From: Psychromonas aquimarina ATCC BAA-1526
GTDB lineage: Bacteria > Pseudomonadota > Gammaproteobacteria > Enterobacterales > Psychromonadaceae
Assembly: GCF_000428725.1 (NCBI RefSeq)
Contig: NZ_KE386793.1
Coordinates: 128,014-192,013, forward strand
DNA length: 64,000 nt
Reading direction: 5' to 3'
Positions 1 through 9,506 of this stretch are shown here, piece after piece. The notes beneath the pieces are model-generated. The model searched no databases and had not been told where the DNA came from. It saw only the letters and a list, made by a program, of their open reading frames with translations. Positions within the stretch are counted from its first letter, which is position 1; every line of letters begins with the position of its first letter. The translations under genes and the position numbers were made by a program.

Positions 1-1889
1 AAGGCGTAAACCTCGCGGTTAAGTTTTTGTTTTGAGCTGGGTTCAAATAACATGCTCTGCCAGGCGCTGGTTAACAGCGCATCACTCTGGAATGTTTGAA
101 AACGTGTTTCGCGATAGTTAAGGTTTTCACTTCTACCGTACTGATACTGCTGACTGACCTGTTTGAAATAGCGCCCGCTTAAATTTAATAACTGATTGAC
201 CAGGGAAGGAAAACGCTGAAACTGCCAGTCTGGAAATATAAAACTGATGGCCAGCACACTTAAAAGACAGCCTAATAAAGTTTCACCAATTCTAGCGGGT
301 AAAATTTCCATGCCGCTGCCGGTTAACAGATTAAATATAAACATCACAAACAGGGTAATAAATACCACGGCTAACCCATAGTTAGTGCGCAGATAACTGA
401 AAAAGAAAAAGGCGGTAAGAATTAACAAAACAATCTGAGAGAAGCTCCCGCCAACCAGCATCAGAATAGGATAACCAAGTAGAATACCTGCCAAGGTGCC
501 TAAACTTCTTAGTATCAGGCGTTTACGTGTTTCACTAAAGCTCGGTTGGCAGACAAACAGTACGGTTAATAAGATCCAGAAGCCGTGCGCTAACTGAAAA
601 CTCTGCTGCAGGGCAAAAGCGACCAGCAGACTGGTGCTGATTCTTACAGCATGTTTAAAAACGGGATTAGTTGCTTTCATTGACTGTATAAGGGTCTTGA
701 AAATAGACTGTGTCGGCTGGCCCTGTTGTTCAACAGAAATTACCGGGCTTTCTGCCTGTTCAACCGGATCATAGCTGCACAGGCTTAATAATAGGTGATC
801 AATACCGCGAATATTGTCATAAATAGCCTGTAGTGCCTGCATCGCTTCATTGTTATTATCAAACTCAGGCTGCTGTTTTAGCAGATACAGCTGATCGGCT
901 AATGCATTAAATGTCCACTTCAGGCGTCGGCTGTGCTGATATGGTTTTTTATCATTAACTGCGGCACCAAGCTGGTAGTACTCTTCGCTGAGCTGTAAAA
1001 ACAGCTGATGATAACCTTCTAAAATCTGGCTTTTCCCGAAGGTAATTTCTAACTGACTGTAAAGGTATTGACTGGCACTGATGCGTTCATGAATCTGTTC
1101 GGCAACGAAATAATAGTAGTTCAGTTTATTAAGTTCAGACTGCTGCTGACAGACCTGAAAACGCGACTGAATAATACGTTTTGACTGATCTAGACGCGCC
1201 ATAATGGCAATATTCTGTACCGCTAACTGCTGACGGACGGAAAAAATACCTTCTCTGCTGGTGCCTTCTATTTCGTTAAACAATGCAGATTTCTGCTGCT
1301 GATAACGGCTTAATGAGAAAAACAGCTGCGCTAACTGCTCGCGCAGTGAGCGGTAGGGGCTGTAGAAATTCCAGATAATTGAAAACAGGCCGTACCATAA
1401 AGCGCCGAGGCTTAATAAAAGCGGCTGCTCATACCAGTTAATGCCGCTCTGGTGTCCGATCATGGTATAGATCGCAACTAGAATTGCGCCGAATCCCACT
1501 TTACTGTAATGCGTACCGAGTGCCGCCAGCATCATAAAAACAAAACTTGAGGTTAATAAACCTAAGCCGAATAGAATCGGATAGGGCATTAATAATTCTA
1601 CGCTGGCGGATGCAATAAAAAAGCAGATCACAATGGTAAGAATAAATTTACGCCGGTTTTTATAATTATCATCGGTTTCTACGATGGCACTGGCCATCAC
1701 CCCTAAGCACAATGAGATTGACATCTGCAGACTGGACTGTTCAAAAAAGGGCAGTAAATTGTAGTTAAGCACCGGAATAAAAGTAATACTCATTGCAATT
1801 AAAACGCGCAGTCCGGAGTGAACATTTGAGTCGGAAACAAGTTTGCGGGCGATGTTTTTAAAACTGCTAAGCGAGCGGGATGTTTTCAT
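1..1889 (-). CDS. yccS: YccS/FUSC-family inner-membrane protein, C-terminus cut by window edge
   Basis: The reading frame is open from an ATG at 1889-1887 on the minus strand to the window edge, giving about 629 residues with no stop. The N-terminus (MKTSRSLSSFKNIARKL) leads into a block of hydrophobic helices. A long soluble region rich in Gln, Glu and Leu follows, then a second helix block that includes FWILLTVLFVCQPSF and GTLAGILLGYPIL. This two-halved layout (membrane block, cytoplasmic domain, membrane block) is that of the YccS/YhfK FUSC family of inner-membrane proteins, related to aromatic-acid efflux and fusaric-acid resistance proteins. The substrate is unknown. Family assignment rests on layout and the FUSC-like second half; the symbol is tentative. 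Confidence 0.75.
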   Translation of the reverse strand, partial: MKTSRSLSSFKNIARKLVSDSNVHSGLRVLIAMSITFIPVLNYNLLPFFEQSSLQMSISLCLGVMASAIVETDDNYKNRRKFILTIVICFFIASASVELLMPYPILFGLGLLTSSFVFMMLAALGTHYSKVGFGAILVAIYTMIGHQSGINWYEQPLLLSLGALWYGLFSIIWNFYSPYRSLREQLAQLFFSLSRYQQQKSALFNEIEGTSREGIFSVRQQLAVQNIAIMARLDQSKRIIQSRFQVCQQQSELNKLNYYYFVAEQIHERISASQYLYSQLEITFGKSQILEGYHQLFLQLSEEYYQLGAAVNDKKPYQHSRRLKWTFNALADQLYLLKQQPEFDNNNEAMQALQAIYDNIRGIDHLLLSLCSYDPVEQAESPVISVEQQGQPTQSIFKTLIQSMKATNPVFKHAVRISTSLLVAFALQQSFQLAHGFWILLTVLFVCQPSFSETRKRLILRSLGTLAGILLGYPILMLVGGSFSQIVLLILTAFFFFSYLRTNYGLAVVFITLFVMFIFNLLTGSGMEILPARIGETLLGCLLSVLAISFIFPDWQFQRFPSLVNQLLNLSGRYFKQVSQQYQYGRSENLNYRETRFQTFQSDALLTSAWQSMLFEPSSKQKLNREVYA

Positions 1890-2295
1890 TAATATCAGTC
1901 TAGTAGTATGTCTTTGATTAGTTCAGCGTACTGAGTTTATTTCTATTCGATTTAAAATCTAAATAGAAAATATAAAGGCAAAGTGTACTGATTCATGTGA
2001 CATCAGACAATTGTTTTGCGACAATATGTATTCAAACAGCTTAAAGGTGTCAAAATTTGTACCTGTTAGGCAGCTTGAGGATATATTCAAGTAGTTAAAG
2101 TCTAATAATAACGATATCAATAATGTGATTTTGTACTGCGCGGGAAAATTAACTCCAGCAGGGCATAAGCTGCCGAAACCGCTTTTTCCTTTATATGATT
2201 TATTACAAATGCGGACAGAGCAGGACGGCTCACTTACTGGGTCTGTTTATTATCAGTATTACCCCTATGAATCATTACCAAAAGAGAGTTGAACA
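1890..2295. other. Intergenic region between divergent yccS and folD
   Basis: This 406-base AT-rich spacer should hold the promoters of both divergent genes. I see no open reading frame, RNA gene or strong inverted repeat. A weak purine-rich ribosome site (AGAGAG) precedes the folD ATG. Confidence 0.5.
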
Positions 2296-3153
2296 ATGTC
2301 TGCACAAATAATAGACGGAAGAGCAATTGCAGCCGCAATTACTGATAAAGTTGCGAAGGGTGTTTCAGCTAGAGTTAATAAAGGTTTACGTGCTCCCGGT
2401 CTTGCTGTTGTTTTAGTTGGAAGCGATCCTGCTTCTGAGGTTTATGTCGGCAGCAAACGCCGCACCTGTGAAAAAGTCGGTTTTGTCTCTAAATCATATG
2501 ATCTGCCGGCTGATATCAGTCAGGAAGAATTATTAGCCCTAATTGATGAACTTAATGCGGATACAACGGTTGACGGCATTTTAGTTCAGTTTCCGTTACC
2601 GGAAGGCTTAGATGAAACCTTAGTAATTGAACGCATCCATCCGGATAAAGATGTTGATGGTTTTCATCCTTATAATGTCGGCCGCTTAGCACAGCGTATT
2701 CCGCGCCTTCGTTCATGCACCCCCCGCGGTATGATCAGCATGATCGAGGCAATCGGTGTAGATATTAGAGGTAAGCATGCCGTTGTGGTCGGCGCATCGA
2801 ATATCGTCGGCCGTCCTATGACCCTTGAGCTGTTATTAGCCGGCTGTACAACAACCTGCTGTCACCGCTTTACCGAGGATTTGGAGCATCATGTAAAACA
2901 AGCTGATGTATTAGTGGTCGCCCGCGGGCAGGCGAATTTTATTCCAGGTGAGTGGATAAAAGAGGGCGCAATTGTATTAGATGTGGGTATCAACCGTTTA
3001 GAAAACGGTAAACTTGCCGGTGATGTTGATTTTGAAAGCGCGAAAAAGCGTGCCGCCTGGATTTCCCCTGTACCAGGTGGTGTCGGTCCTATGACGGTCG
3101 CTACATTAATTGAAAATACCCTGTTTGCCTGTAATGAGTTCCATACAAAATAA
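2296..3153 (+). CDS. folD: Bifunctional methylenetetrahydrofolate dehydrogenase / methenyltetrahydrofolate cyclohydrolase FolD
   Basis: FolD is a cytoplasmic enzyme that interconverts 5,10-methylene-THF, 5,10-methenyl-THF and 10-formyl-THF using NADP(H), supplying one-carbon units. The 285-residue product matches the usual length and reads like E. coli FolD throughout. Tyr50 and Lys54 of the [14 protein letters not shown] segment and Asp121 of [13 protein letters not shown] are the known active-site residues. The ASNIVGRPM loop and the [12 protein letters not shown] signature near the end are intact. The gene stands alone with its own terminator. Start chosen for agreement with the family N-terminus ([12 protein letters not shown]). 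Confidence 0.98.
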   Translation: MSAQIIDGRAIAAAITDKVAKGVSARVNKGLRAPGLAVVLVGSDPASEVYVGSKRRTCEKVGFVSKSYDLPADISQEELLALIDELNADTTVDGILVQFPLPEGLDETLVIERIHPDKDVDGFHPYNVGRLAQRIPRLRSCTPRGMISMIEAIGVDIRGKHAVVVGASNIVGRPMTLELLLAGCTTTCCHRFTEDLEHHVKQADVLVVARGQANFIPGEWIKEGAIVLDVGINRLENGKLAGDVDFESAKKRAAWISPVPGGVGPMTVATLIENTLFACNEFHTK

Positions 3154-3181
3154 ACAATTTGTTTTCTTCTGCGTACTAAAG

Positions 3182-3212
3182 AAGGAGAGTGCTGCTCTCC
3201 TTTGTCATTTTT
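3182..3212 (+). terminator. Intrinsic terminator of folD
   Basis: An 8-bp stem (AAGGAGAG/CTCTCCTT) with a 5-base loop is followed by a T-rich tract, 29 bases after the folD stop. Confidence 0.8.
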
Positions 3213-3721
3213 GCCGCCGGGCTTAAAGCATGGATTTACTTGTCTCAGCTTGAATTAAGCGTGAGTTAAATTAATATCTTTATTTTCTCTGCAGTACGCT
3301 TGTTTTCCTTTGTTAAATAATTGATTAGCTGAATAATTTAACAAAACATGCAAATAAACTGTGAAGATCAGCAAATTACTTCTATTTAACTGCAATTATT
3401 GAGTGATCTCTGTGCATATAAAGAATATCATAGTAGTATTCGATATTTGTTAATCAATGATATTTTATAAAAACATCAATTAGCTGGAAATAATGTCCTA
3501 GACAGCCTGTTATTTGTACTGCTGGGCGTGTTTTTTGCTGTTGTATATCATGAAGATGGCGAAAATTGCTTTACACTGCATATTGTAAATTTAAAAAGTC
3601 AATAAAATGGTATAGACATTGCATCTATACAGTGTAATGAAAATGAACAGAATGAAAATTGAATAGAGCACCTTTCATTTTGAACATTGTAAACAGGATA
3701 CTGACTTAAAGGGAATAGCGT
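3213..3721. other. AT-rich intergenic region before the GGDEF gene
   Basis: About 500 AT-rich bases with no RNA gene or credible ORF. A stretch around 3505-3600 can be read without stops for about 40 codons but has no start codon or ribosome site, so I do not call it. The region presumably holds the promoter of the GGDEF gene. Confidence 0.4.
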
Positions 3722-4963
3722 ATGGCGCAATACAATCAAACTGAAGAAGAAGTAATTAGTTCGAATATATCAACTTATGAGCCACTAAATAAAGATGCGG
3801 ATTCAAAAGGAGTAGTTGATATGGCTAAATATAAACAGCCGGACGAAAAAGTCAGTTCTGAAACATCTGCTTTTGAACAAGTTATGTCGCAGATGAATAT
3901 TGCGGATCGTCATGCTTTTGACATGCACTATGATAAGCTGTGGGCTGAAGCGAGTGATGAAAATGAACTGCTGTCAGTGCTGATCTGTGAGATTGATTTC
4001 TTTAAAGCTTATAACGATAATTATGGTCACCAGGCCTCTGCTTTCATGTTATTAGTGATTGGTTTGGCCCTGAAAAATACCTGTGAAGAATTCGGCTGTT
4101 TTTTAGCGCGTTACAGAGGTGATGAATTTGCCATTTTAATTAAAGGTGGTGATGTTAAAAAAACACGTGATATTGCTGAAACACTGCGTCAGGCGGTGGA
4201 AAAATCTCGTACAGAGCATAACTTCTCTGACGTAAGCGATATTGTTACCTTGAGTATCGGCATCTCCAGTATTTTCCCTACCTCCATGAAAATTCTAATG
4301 AATGCTGCCGGAAGTGCACTAACTTCCGCCAAGGTGTCTGGATATAATCAGGTTTGCGGACATGCTGAGCCTGAAGATAAAAACAGCGGCTTATTACCGG
4401 TTAACGATACTTTACTGGCTGCGCAGATAAAAGAACAGCTTGATACTGAAAAAGATGATTTTGAACGCCTAATGAGCGAAATGAATATTTTTGATCGCCG
4501 TGACTTCAATAGTTATTTTGTTAAAACCTGGCAGGAAGCAAGTAAAGCCAGTGAACTGCTTTCTATGGTTATGTGTGAAATAGACTTTTTCCAGGAGTTT
4601 ATGGATCACTACGAAAAAGAAACCAGTTATGATGTTTTATTAATTGTTGCTTGTACATTAAAGAATAAATGTGAAGAATTTGACTGCTTTGTGGCACGTC
4701 TTGAAGGTTCAAAGTTTGCCATTTTAATTAAAGGCGGCAATGCAACTAAAGGACTTAAAGTGGCAGAAAGTATTCGAGTCGCACTTGAAGAGTTAAATGT
4801 TGAACATGCTCAATCACCGGTTAAGAACGCTCTTACGATGAGTATGGGGCTGTCTAATATTTTCCCAAGTGAAATGAATTCAATGAAAATGCTGATGGCT
4901 AAAGTTGACAGTGCTTTAAGTGATGCTAAAACGTCGGGTCATGACCAGATAAGCGTTAATTAA
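3722..4963 (+). CDS. Tandem GGDEF-domain protein, second domain degenerate
   Basis: The protein (413 residues) holds two diguanylate-cyclase-type domains in a row and no membrane segment, so it is probably cytoplasmic. The first (about 52-215) keeps the FFKAYNDNYGH metal/substrate segment and has RGDEF at 132-136 in place of GGDEF, a variant found in some active cyclases. The second (about 245-410) is a clear duplicate (DFERLMSEMNIFDRRDF resembles EQVMSQMNIADRHAF) but has EGSKF at 328-332 and is almost certainly inactive. The extreme N-terminus is duplicated as well: MAQYNQTEEEV at 1 and MAKYKQPDEKV at 34. Both Met1 (AAAGGGA upstream) and Met34 (3821, AAAGGAG upstream) have ribosome sites, so either start is possible. 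It may make, or only bind, c-di-GMP. Confidence 0.85.
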   Translation: MAQYNQTEEEVISSNISTYEPLNKDADSKGVVDMAKYKQPDEKVSSETSAFEQVMSQMNIADRHAFDMHYDKLWAEASDENELLSVLICEIDFFKAYNDNYGHQASAFMLLVIGLALKNTCEEFGCFLARYRGDEFAILIKGGDVKKTRDIAETLRQAVEKSRTEHNFSDVSDIVTLSIGISSIFPTSMKILMNAAGSALTSAKVSGYNQVCGHAEPEDKNSGLLPVNDTLLAAQIKEQLDTEKDDFERLMSEMNIFDRRDFNSYFVKTWQEASKASELLSMVMCEIDFFQEFMDHYEKETSYDVLLIVACTLKNKCEEFDCFVARLEGSKFAILIKGGNATKGLKVAESIRVALEELNVEHAQSPVKNALTMSMGLSNIFPSEMNSMKMLMAKVDSALSDAKTSGHDQISVN

Positions 4964-4988
4964 AAACTGTTGTAAAAATATTATAGAA

Positions 4989-5022
4989 AACCTGTTCGTT
5001 AATAACGAACAGGTTTTTTTTT
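4989..5022 (+). terminator. Strong intrinsic terminator after the GGDEF gene
   Basis: A perfect inverted repeat (AACCTGTTCGTTA/TAACGAACAGGTT) is followed at once by a run of Ts. Confidence 0.92.
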
Positions 5023-5839
5023 GCCTGTTTAAAGGTATTTAGAGTCTCGCAGGAGCATTTCACGGTTTTGCCATCGCGTAAAAAAGATAATAAGGCGCAG
5101 CTAGCTTGAGCAGCAGAGGAATGAAAACAGCACAACTATTTAACAACTTAGAGTAGAAGCGGCTGTTATCGTCATAAGAAGCTCTTATATCTTTATTATT
5201 AATACAGTTAATATTGTGAAAAATAATTGATTTAAAGCTCTATGTTTATGTCTTTTTGTTGATTTATTGTTTCTTTTTTAAAAGCCTGGCACTTTTTTTA
5301 TGGTTTTTTTATTGTTGTTTTCTCTCATTTTGTGAGCTTATATTGCGCTTGTTATTGGTGGGTGCGCTTGTATATTCTGTTTGAGCATCGCTTGTTTTGT
5401 TTAAAATCACCATTAGCGGATAAATTGTAATTTCTTATGACAGTGATGATTTTATAATTTTTGTGTTCGCTTTCGGATCTTAAAGTGTGATCTATCCGTT
5501 GATTTTTAAATACAAATTAAATTGTTAATAATAAGTTAAGCGTGTCTATTGGAGTACTTTATAGGCGTTTGAAAATTATTTTAAAAGATCTGCGTGAAAA
5601 CGTTTACCCCTTGGCGCTGCTGCGTTTAGCTGTTATTTGTCAAGAAAATTTATCTTGTTTTGCTGTTTGTATTTTATACAAAAAATGCTTGTAAAATGTA
5701 TGTGTTATAGAAAATCAGAAAAGTTCATTTTTATTGCAAATTTTTTTTAGCTTGATAGTGTAACGGCCATGCAGTGGGGACACGCTGCAAATTCAGGAAG
5801 AATATGAAACTGTGTACTTAATTTAAAAGGGCAATGGAA
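5023..5839. other. Long AT-rich upstream region of the porin gene
   Basis: Over 800 bases carry no credible ORF. The segment around 5090-5125 loosely resembles part of the 261-bp repeat at 45001 and could be a decayed copy, but the match is weak. The long T-rich stretch 5220-5760 probably contains the promoter and long leader typical of regulated porins. I could not identify OmpR-type sites with confidence. Confidence 0.4.
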
Positions 5840-6838
5840 ATGAAAAAAACAATACTGGCAGTTGCAGTAACAGGTTTAATGGCGGCTTCTGCGCAGGCTG
5901 CAAATGTTTATGATGCAGACGGCGTGAGTGCTGACGTTTACGGTCGTATGCAGTTTGATATTAGTGACAGCAAAGATAAAACTATGTCAGGTGTCGGTAG
6001 TGCGCGTTTAGGTATTAACGCATCATCTGAAATTGCCCCGGGTATCAGAGGTATCGCTAAAGGTGAATGGCAGATTCGTGCTGAAAACAGTGCTGACGAT
6101 GCTAAGCAGTTATCTGCTCGTCACGTTTACGCTGGTTTTGCAACAGATGACTACGGTCAAGTGGTATTCGGTCAGACTGATACGGCTTTCTACCAGGCTG
6201 TTGCGGCAACTGATATCTTTAATACTTACGGTTATTCTGCATTTGCTAATGTTGAAGACGGTCGTCAGGAAGGTCAGATTGTTTATAACGGTACATTTAA
6301 CAACTTCTACGTAGGCGCTTCTGCACAGTTCGCCGATGATAACTTCAAATACGACTTAGGTAACCCGGATTCAGGCGTTCCAGCACACACTACCGGCGAA
6401 TATCTTGATAAATCTTATGCTGCAACATTAGGTTACACTGCAGACTTCGGTCTTAGCGTTTATGGTGGTTACCACGCACAGGAATTTAAAGACGGTGATA
6501 AAAATAACTATGCATTATCTGCTAGTTACTCTCGCGATGACTTATACCTAGGTGCTGCTTATGTGTGGGCAGAACTTGAAAAAGACGGCGTTACAGGTGA
6601 ATCTAAAGTAGCTGGTTATGATTTAGTTGCATCTTACGCAATTGATAAAGTATTAGTGTACGGTGGTTATGCATTCCAGGAAGCTAAAGGTAACATCAGT
6701 GGTGATAGAGCTGATGAATTTACGTTAGCAACTGCTTACAGCTTTAACAGCAATATGAAAGCCTGGGCTGAATATAAAATTGACCAGATTGACGGTAATG
6801 AAAACGAATGGACTGTTGCAGTTCAATACAACTTCTAA
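5840..6838 (+). CDS. Outer-membrane general porin (OmpU/OmpC type)
   Basis: This is a 332-residue trimeric-type porin precursor for passive diffusion of small solutes through the outer membrane. A signal peptide (MKKTILAVAVTGLMAASAQA) is followed by ANVYDADGVSADVYGRMQF, the typical first strand of enteric and vibrio porins. Alternating aromatic and glycine-rich strands follow, and the protein ends in QYNF with the terminal Phe needed for barrel assembly. An ATG also lies at 5834, but the AAAGG ribosome site at 5826-5830 is 9 bases from 5840 and only 3 from 5834, so 5840 is the better start. It is monocistronic with a terminator just downstream. Substrate preference cannot be read from sequence. 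Confidence 0.93.
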   Translation: MKKTILAVAVTGLMAASAQAANVYDADGVSADVYGRMQFDISDSKDKTMSGVGSARLGINASSEIAPGIRGIAKGEWQIRAENSADDAKQLSARHVYAGFATDDYGQVVFGQTDTAFYQAVAATDIFNTYGYSAFANVEDGRQEGQIVYNGTFNNFYVGASAQFADDNFKYDLGNPDSGVPAHTTGEYLDKSYAATLGYTADFGLSVYGGYHAQEFKDGDKNNYALSASYSRDDLYLGAAYVWAELEKDGVTGESKVAGYDLVASYAIDKVLVYGGYAFQEAKGNISGDRADEFTLATAYSFNSNMKAWAEYKIDQIDGNENEWTVAVQYNF

Positions 6839-6871
6839 GCTGTTTAATATTTAAAGATTTCATTAAATATT

Positions 6872-6898
6872 AAAAAAGCCCGCTTGTGCGGGCTTTTT
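6872..6898 (+). terminator. Intrinsic terminator of the porin gene
   Basis: GC-rich stem GCCCGC/GCGGGC with a TTGT loop, flanked by A and T runs. Confidence 0.9.
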
Positions 6899-6954
6899 GC
6901 GTTTCGGGGAAAATAACTTTCTTAAGTCTGCTCTTTGGGCACAAAAAAAGCTGA

Positions 6955-6979
6955 CAAAAAAGGAGATACCAGATCTCCT
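6955..6979 (-). terminator. Intrinsic terminator of alaA
   Basis: On the minus strand a 7-bp stem (AGGAGAT/ATCTCCT) is followed by six Ts, 25 bases beyond the alaA stop. Confidence 0.75.
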
Positions 6980-7003
6980 GTTAGATTTCGTCAGTGGGTG
7001 TTT

Positions 7004-8218
7004 CTACTGGCTGTAAGTTGATAAGAAATTGCCGATTTTTGAAATGGCGCTGCTTAATTCATCCATACGAGGCAGGCAGACAATGCGGAAGTGATCCGGG
7101 CGATGCCAGTTAAAGCCGGTGCCCTGTACAACTAATATCTTTTCTTCCATTAATAAGTCCATGGCAAAACGCTGATCATCTTTAATATTGAATTTCTTCT
7201 GATCAAGTTTAGGGAACAGATATAAAGCCCCTTTAGGTTTAGTACAGCTTACTCCGGGAATATCATTAAGCAGTTTCCAGGCGTTTTGTGTCTGCTCATA
7301 TAAGCGTCCGCCGGGAATGATTAACTCATTAATACTCTGGTAACCACCCAGCGATGTCTGTATTGCATGCTGCATGGGTACGTTGGCGCATAAACGCATA
7401 CTGGCAAGTATTTCTAAGCCGCTGATATAATCACGCGCTTGTTTTTTAGCGCCGCTGATCATCATCCAGCCGACCCGGAAACCGCATACACGATAAGCTT
7501 TAGACAGGCCGTCAAAGGTAACAATTAAAATATCATCGGCTAATGTAGCCAGCGGGATATGCTTAGCATCATCGTAAACAATCTTTGAATAGATTTCATC
7601 GGAGAAAACGATCAGATTATGCTGACGTGCCAGCTCAACTATCTGCTCTAGTAATTCTTTACTGTACACCGCACCCGTTGGATTGTTGGGATTAATAAGA
7701 ACAATGCCTTTGGTTTTGCTGGTGATTTTAGACTTGATATCGTCGATATCCGGAAACCAGTCAGACTGTTCATCACAGATATAATGTACCGCTTTACCGC
7801 CCGATAAATTGGCCGCCGCTGTCCACAGAGGGTAATCCGGAGCCGGCACTAACAGCTCATCACCGTTATTCAGCAGCCCCTGCATCGCCATTACGATCAG
7901 TTCACTTACGCCGTTGCCGATATATATATCATCGGTATCTAAAGAAAGCAGTCCTTTTGCCTGGTAATGCTGCATCACGGCTTTTCGTGCAGAGAACAGA
8001 CCTTTGCTGTCACAGTAGCCCTGGCTTTGCGGCAGGTTTTTAATCACGTCCATTAACACTTCTTCCGGTGCTTCAAAACCGAACGGGGCGGGGTTACCGA
8101 TATTAAGTTTAAGGATCCGTTGTCCTTCGTCTTCCAGTTTCTGGGCTTCTTTAAGCACAGGTCCGCGAATGTCATAACAAACATTATCTAACTTATGGGA
8201 CTTTTCAATGGAATACAT
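7004..8218 (-). CDS. alaA: Glutamate-pyruvate aminotransferase AlaA
   Basis: AlaA is a PLP-dependent class I/II aminotransferase that makes alanine from pyruvate and glutamate in the cytoplasm. The 404-residue product follows E. coli AlaA (YfbQ) almost end to end: EKSHKLDNVCYDIRGPVLKEA at the start, LNIGNPAPFGF, PDYPLWTAA, and NPNNPTGAVYSKELL. Lys240 in FDGLSKAYRVCGFRVGW is the predicted Schiff-base lysine. It is divergent from metR and has its own terminator. Confidence 0.96.
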   Translation of the reverse strand: MYSIEKSHKLDNVCYDIRGPVLKEAQKLEDEGQRILKLNIGNPAPFGFEAPEEVLMDVIKNLPQSQGYCDSKGLFSARKAVMQHYQAKGLLSLDTDDIYIGNGVSELIVMAMQGLLNNGDELLVPAPDYPLWTAAANLSGGKAVHYICDEQSDWFPDIDDIKSKITSKTKGIVLINPNNPTGAVYSKELLEQIVELARQHNLIVFSDEIYSKIVYDDAKHIPLATLADDILIVTFDGLSKAYRVCGFRVGWMMISGAKKQARDYISGLEILASMRLCANVPMQHAIQTSLGGYQSINELIIPGGRLYEQTQNAWKLLNDIPGVSCTKPKGALYLFPKLDQKKFNIKDDQRFAMDLLMEEKILVVQGTGFNWHRPDHFRIVCLPRMDELSSAISKIGNFLSTYSQ

Positions 8219-8355
8219 GAGAACCTCTTAAAACATTACAGTGCGCACAGCGCATAAAATAGGGAGCATAAATTTGCAGCTTACAAAAGTACCTGATCTT
8301 AAAGAGAGTGTGAAGTAAATAAAAGGGGCAAGTAGGGATTCAATCTATTATTATT

Positions 8356-8384
8356 AATTATTTTCAAGTATTGTTGAAATAATT
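8356..8384. promoter_or_regulatory. Inverted repeat in the alaA/metR divergent region
   Basis: AATTATTTTCAA and TTGAAATAATT form an imperfect palindrome around a 6-base centre just before metR. The size and position suit an operator, perhaps for MetR autoregulation, but it does not match the TGAA-N5-TTCA MetR box exactly. The call rests on symmetry alone. Confidence 0.35.
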
Positions 8385-8415
8385 GCGTATTTTTACTTCA
8401 GAACCGGGGCGGCTT

Positions 8416-9348
8416 TTGACTAAAATTGAAATTAAACATCTAAAAACCCTGTCGACTTTAAACAGTACCGGCAGTTTAGTAGAGGCCGCTAAACAGCTGC
8501 ATCTTACTCAGTCGGCTTTATCACATCAGTTAAAAGAGTTAGAAGGGCGTCTTGACTGTTCGCTGTTTATCCGTAAATCACGTCCGCTTAGATTTACCGT
8601 CTCCGGGCTGCGTTTACTGGAGCTTGCTGAGCAGGTGCTGCCGCAGATCCGCAGCGCAGAGCGTGATCTGTCGCGCCTGGCTTCGGGTGATGCCGGCAGG
8701 CTGCATATGGCTATAGAATGCCATTCATGTTTTCAGTGGCTGATGCCGGCTATTGATAAATTTCGCGACAGCTGGCCGGAAGTAGAACTGGACTTCTCCA
8801 GTGGTTTTAGTTTTTTACCCTTACCGGCCCTAAAGCGGGGTAATCTGGATTTAGTGGTTACTTCAGATCCGCAGCCCATTGAAGGGATCACCTATATTCC
8901 ACTGTTTAGTTATCAGCCTATGCTCGCTCTGAGCCGTCATCACCGCCTTGCTAACAAAACTTATATTGAAGCTGAAGATCTTAGCCAGGAAACTCTAATC
9001 ACTTATCCCGTTGAAAAAGAGCGTCTGGATATTTTCAATCAGTTTTTAATGCCAGAAGGGGTTTCTCCGGCTAAAATCCGTCAGGCAGATATGACCCTGA
9101 TGATGCTGCAGCTGGTGGCGAGCGGACGTGGTGTCGCCGGGTTACCCAACTGGGCATTATTTGAATATCTGAAAAAAGACTATGTAGTGGCGCGACGTTT
9201 AGGTAAAGAAGGATTATGGAACACCTTGTATGCTGCCGTACGTGAAGAGCAGAAATCACTGCCTTATCTGGAAGATTTTATTAAAACTGCGATAGACTGC
9301 TGTTTTGCTCACCTTAAGGGGATCAAGGTAGCAGATGCTGCTGAATAA
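8416..9348 (+). CDS. metR: LysR-family transcriptional regulator MetR
   Basis: MetR controls methionine-biosynthesis genes with homocysteine as co-effector. The N-terminal winged helix (IEIKHLKTLSTLNSTGSL, then LTQSALSHQLKELEGRL) and the effector domain (IECHSCFQWLMPAIDKF, DLVVTSDPQPIEGI) follow E. coli MetR closely. The frame is open from a TTG at 8383, but that codon lies inside a palindrome and lacks a ribosome site. The family N-terminus (MIEVKHLKTL) aligns with a second TTG at 8416, which has GGGGCGG just upstream, so I use 8416 (310 residues). No met gene lies beside it; the neighbour is alaA. Confidence 0.88.
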   Translation: MTKIEIKHLKTLSTLNSTGSLVEAAKQLHLTQSALSHQLKELEGRLDCSLFIRKSRPLRFTVSGLRLLELAEQVLPQIRSAERDLSRLASGDAGRLHMAIECHSCFQWLMPAIDKFRDSWPEVELDFSSGFSFLPLPALKRGNLDLVVTSDPQPIEGITYIPLFSYQPMLALSRHHRLANKTYIEAEDLSQETLITYPVEKERLDIFNQFLMPEGVSPAKIRQADMTLMMLQLVASGRGVAGLPNWALFEYLKKDYVVARRLGKEGLWNTLYAAVREEQKSLPYLEDFIKTAIDCCFAHLKGIKVADAAE

Positions 9349-9506
9349 GTGCCTTTAATATCATGAGCTGAATATTTAAACGATTTCACCGCGGGTGCTT
9401 TAATAATCTTGACCTTTCATCAATTTTTGTTGTTCATTCATTTGCAGTGTCACGAATAAAAAGTCACACTGAGCGCCTATTTATTTTATATGGTGAGAAT
9501 GAACAG

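Noticed and set aside
3505..3606. A stop-free stretch of about 40 codons with a hydrophobic reading
   Set aside because: No start codon or ribosome site; compatible with chance in AT-rich DNA.
5090..5125. Resemblance to the inner part of the 261-bp repeat (AGGCGC, CTAGCTTG, CAGAG)
   Set aside because: The match is short and gapped and has no terminal repeats, so it cannot be called a copy.
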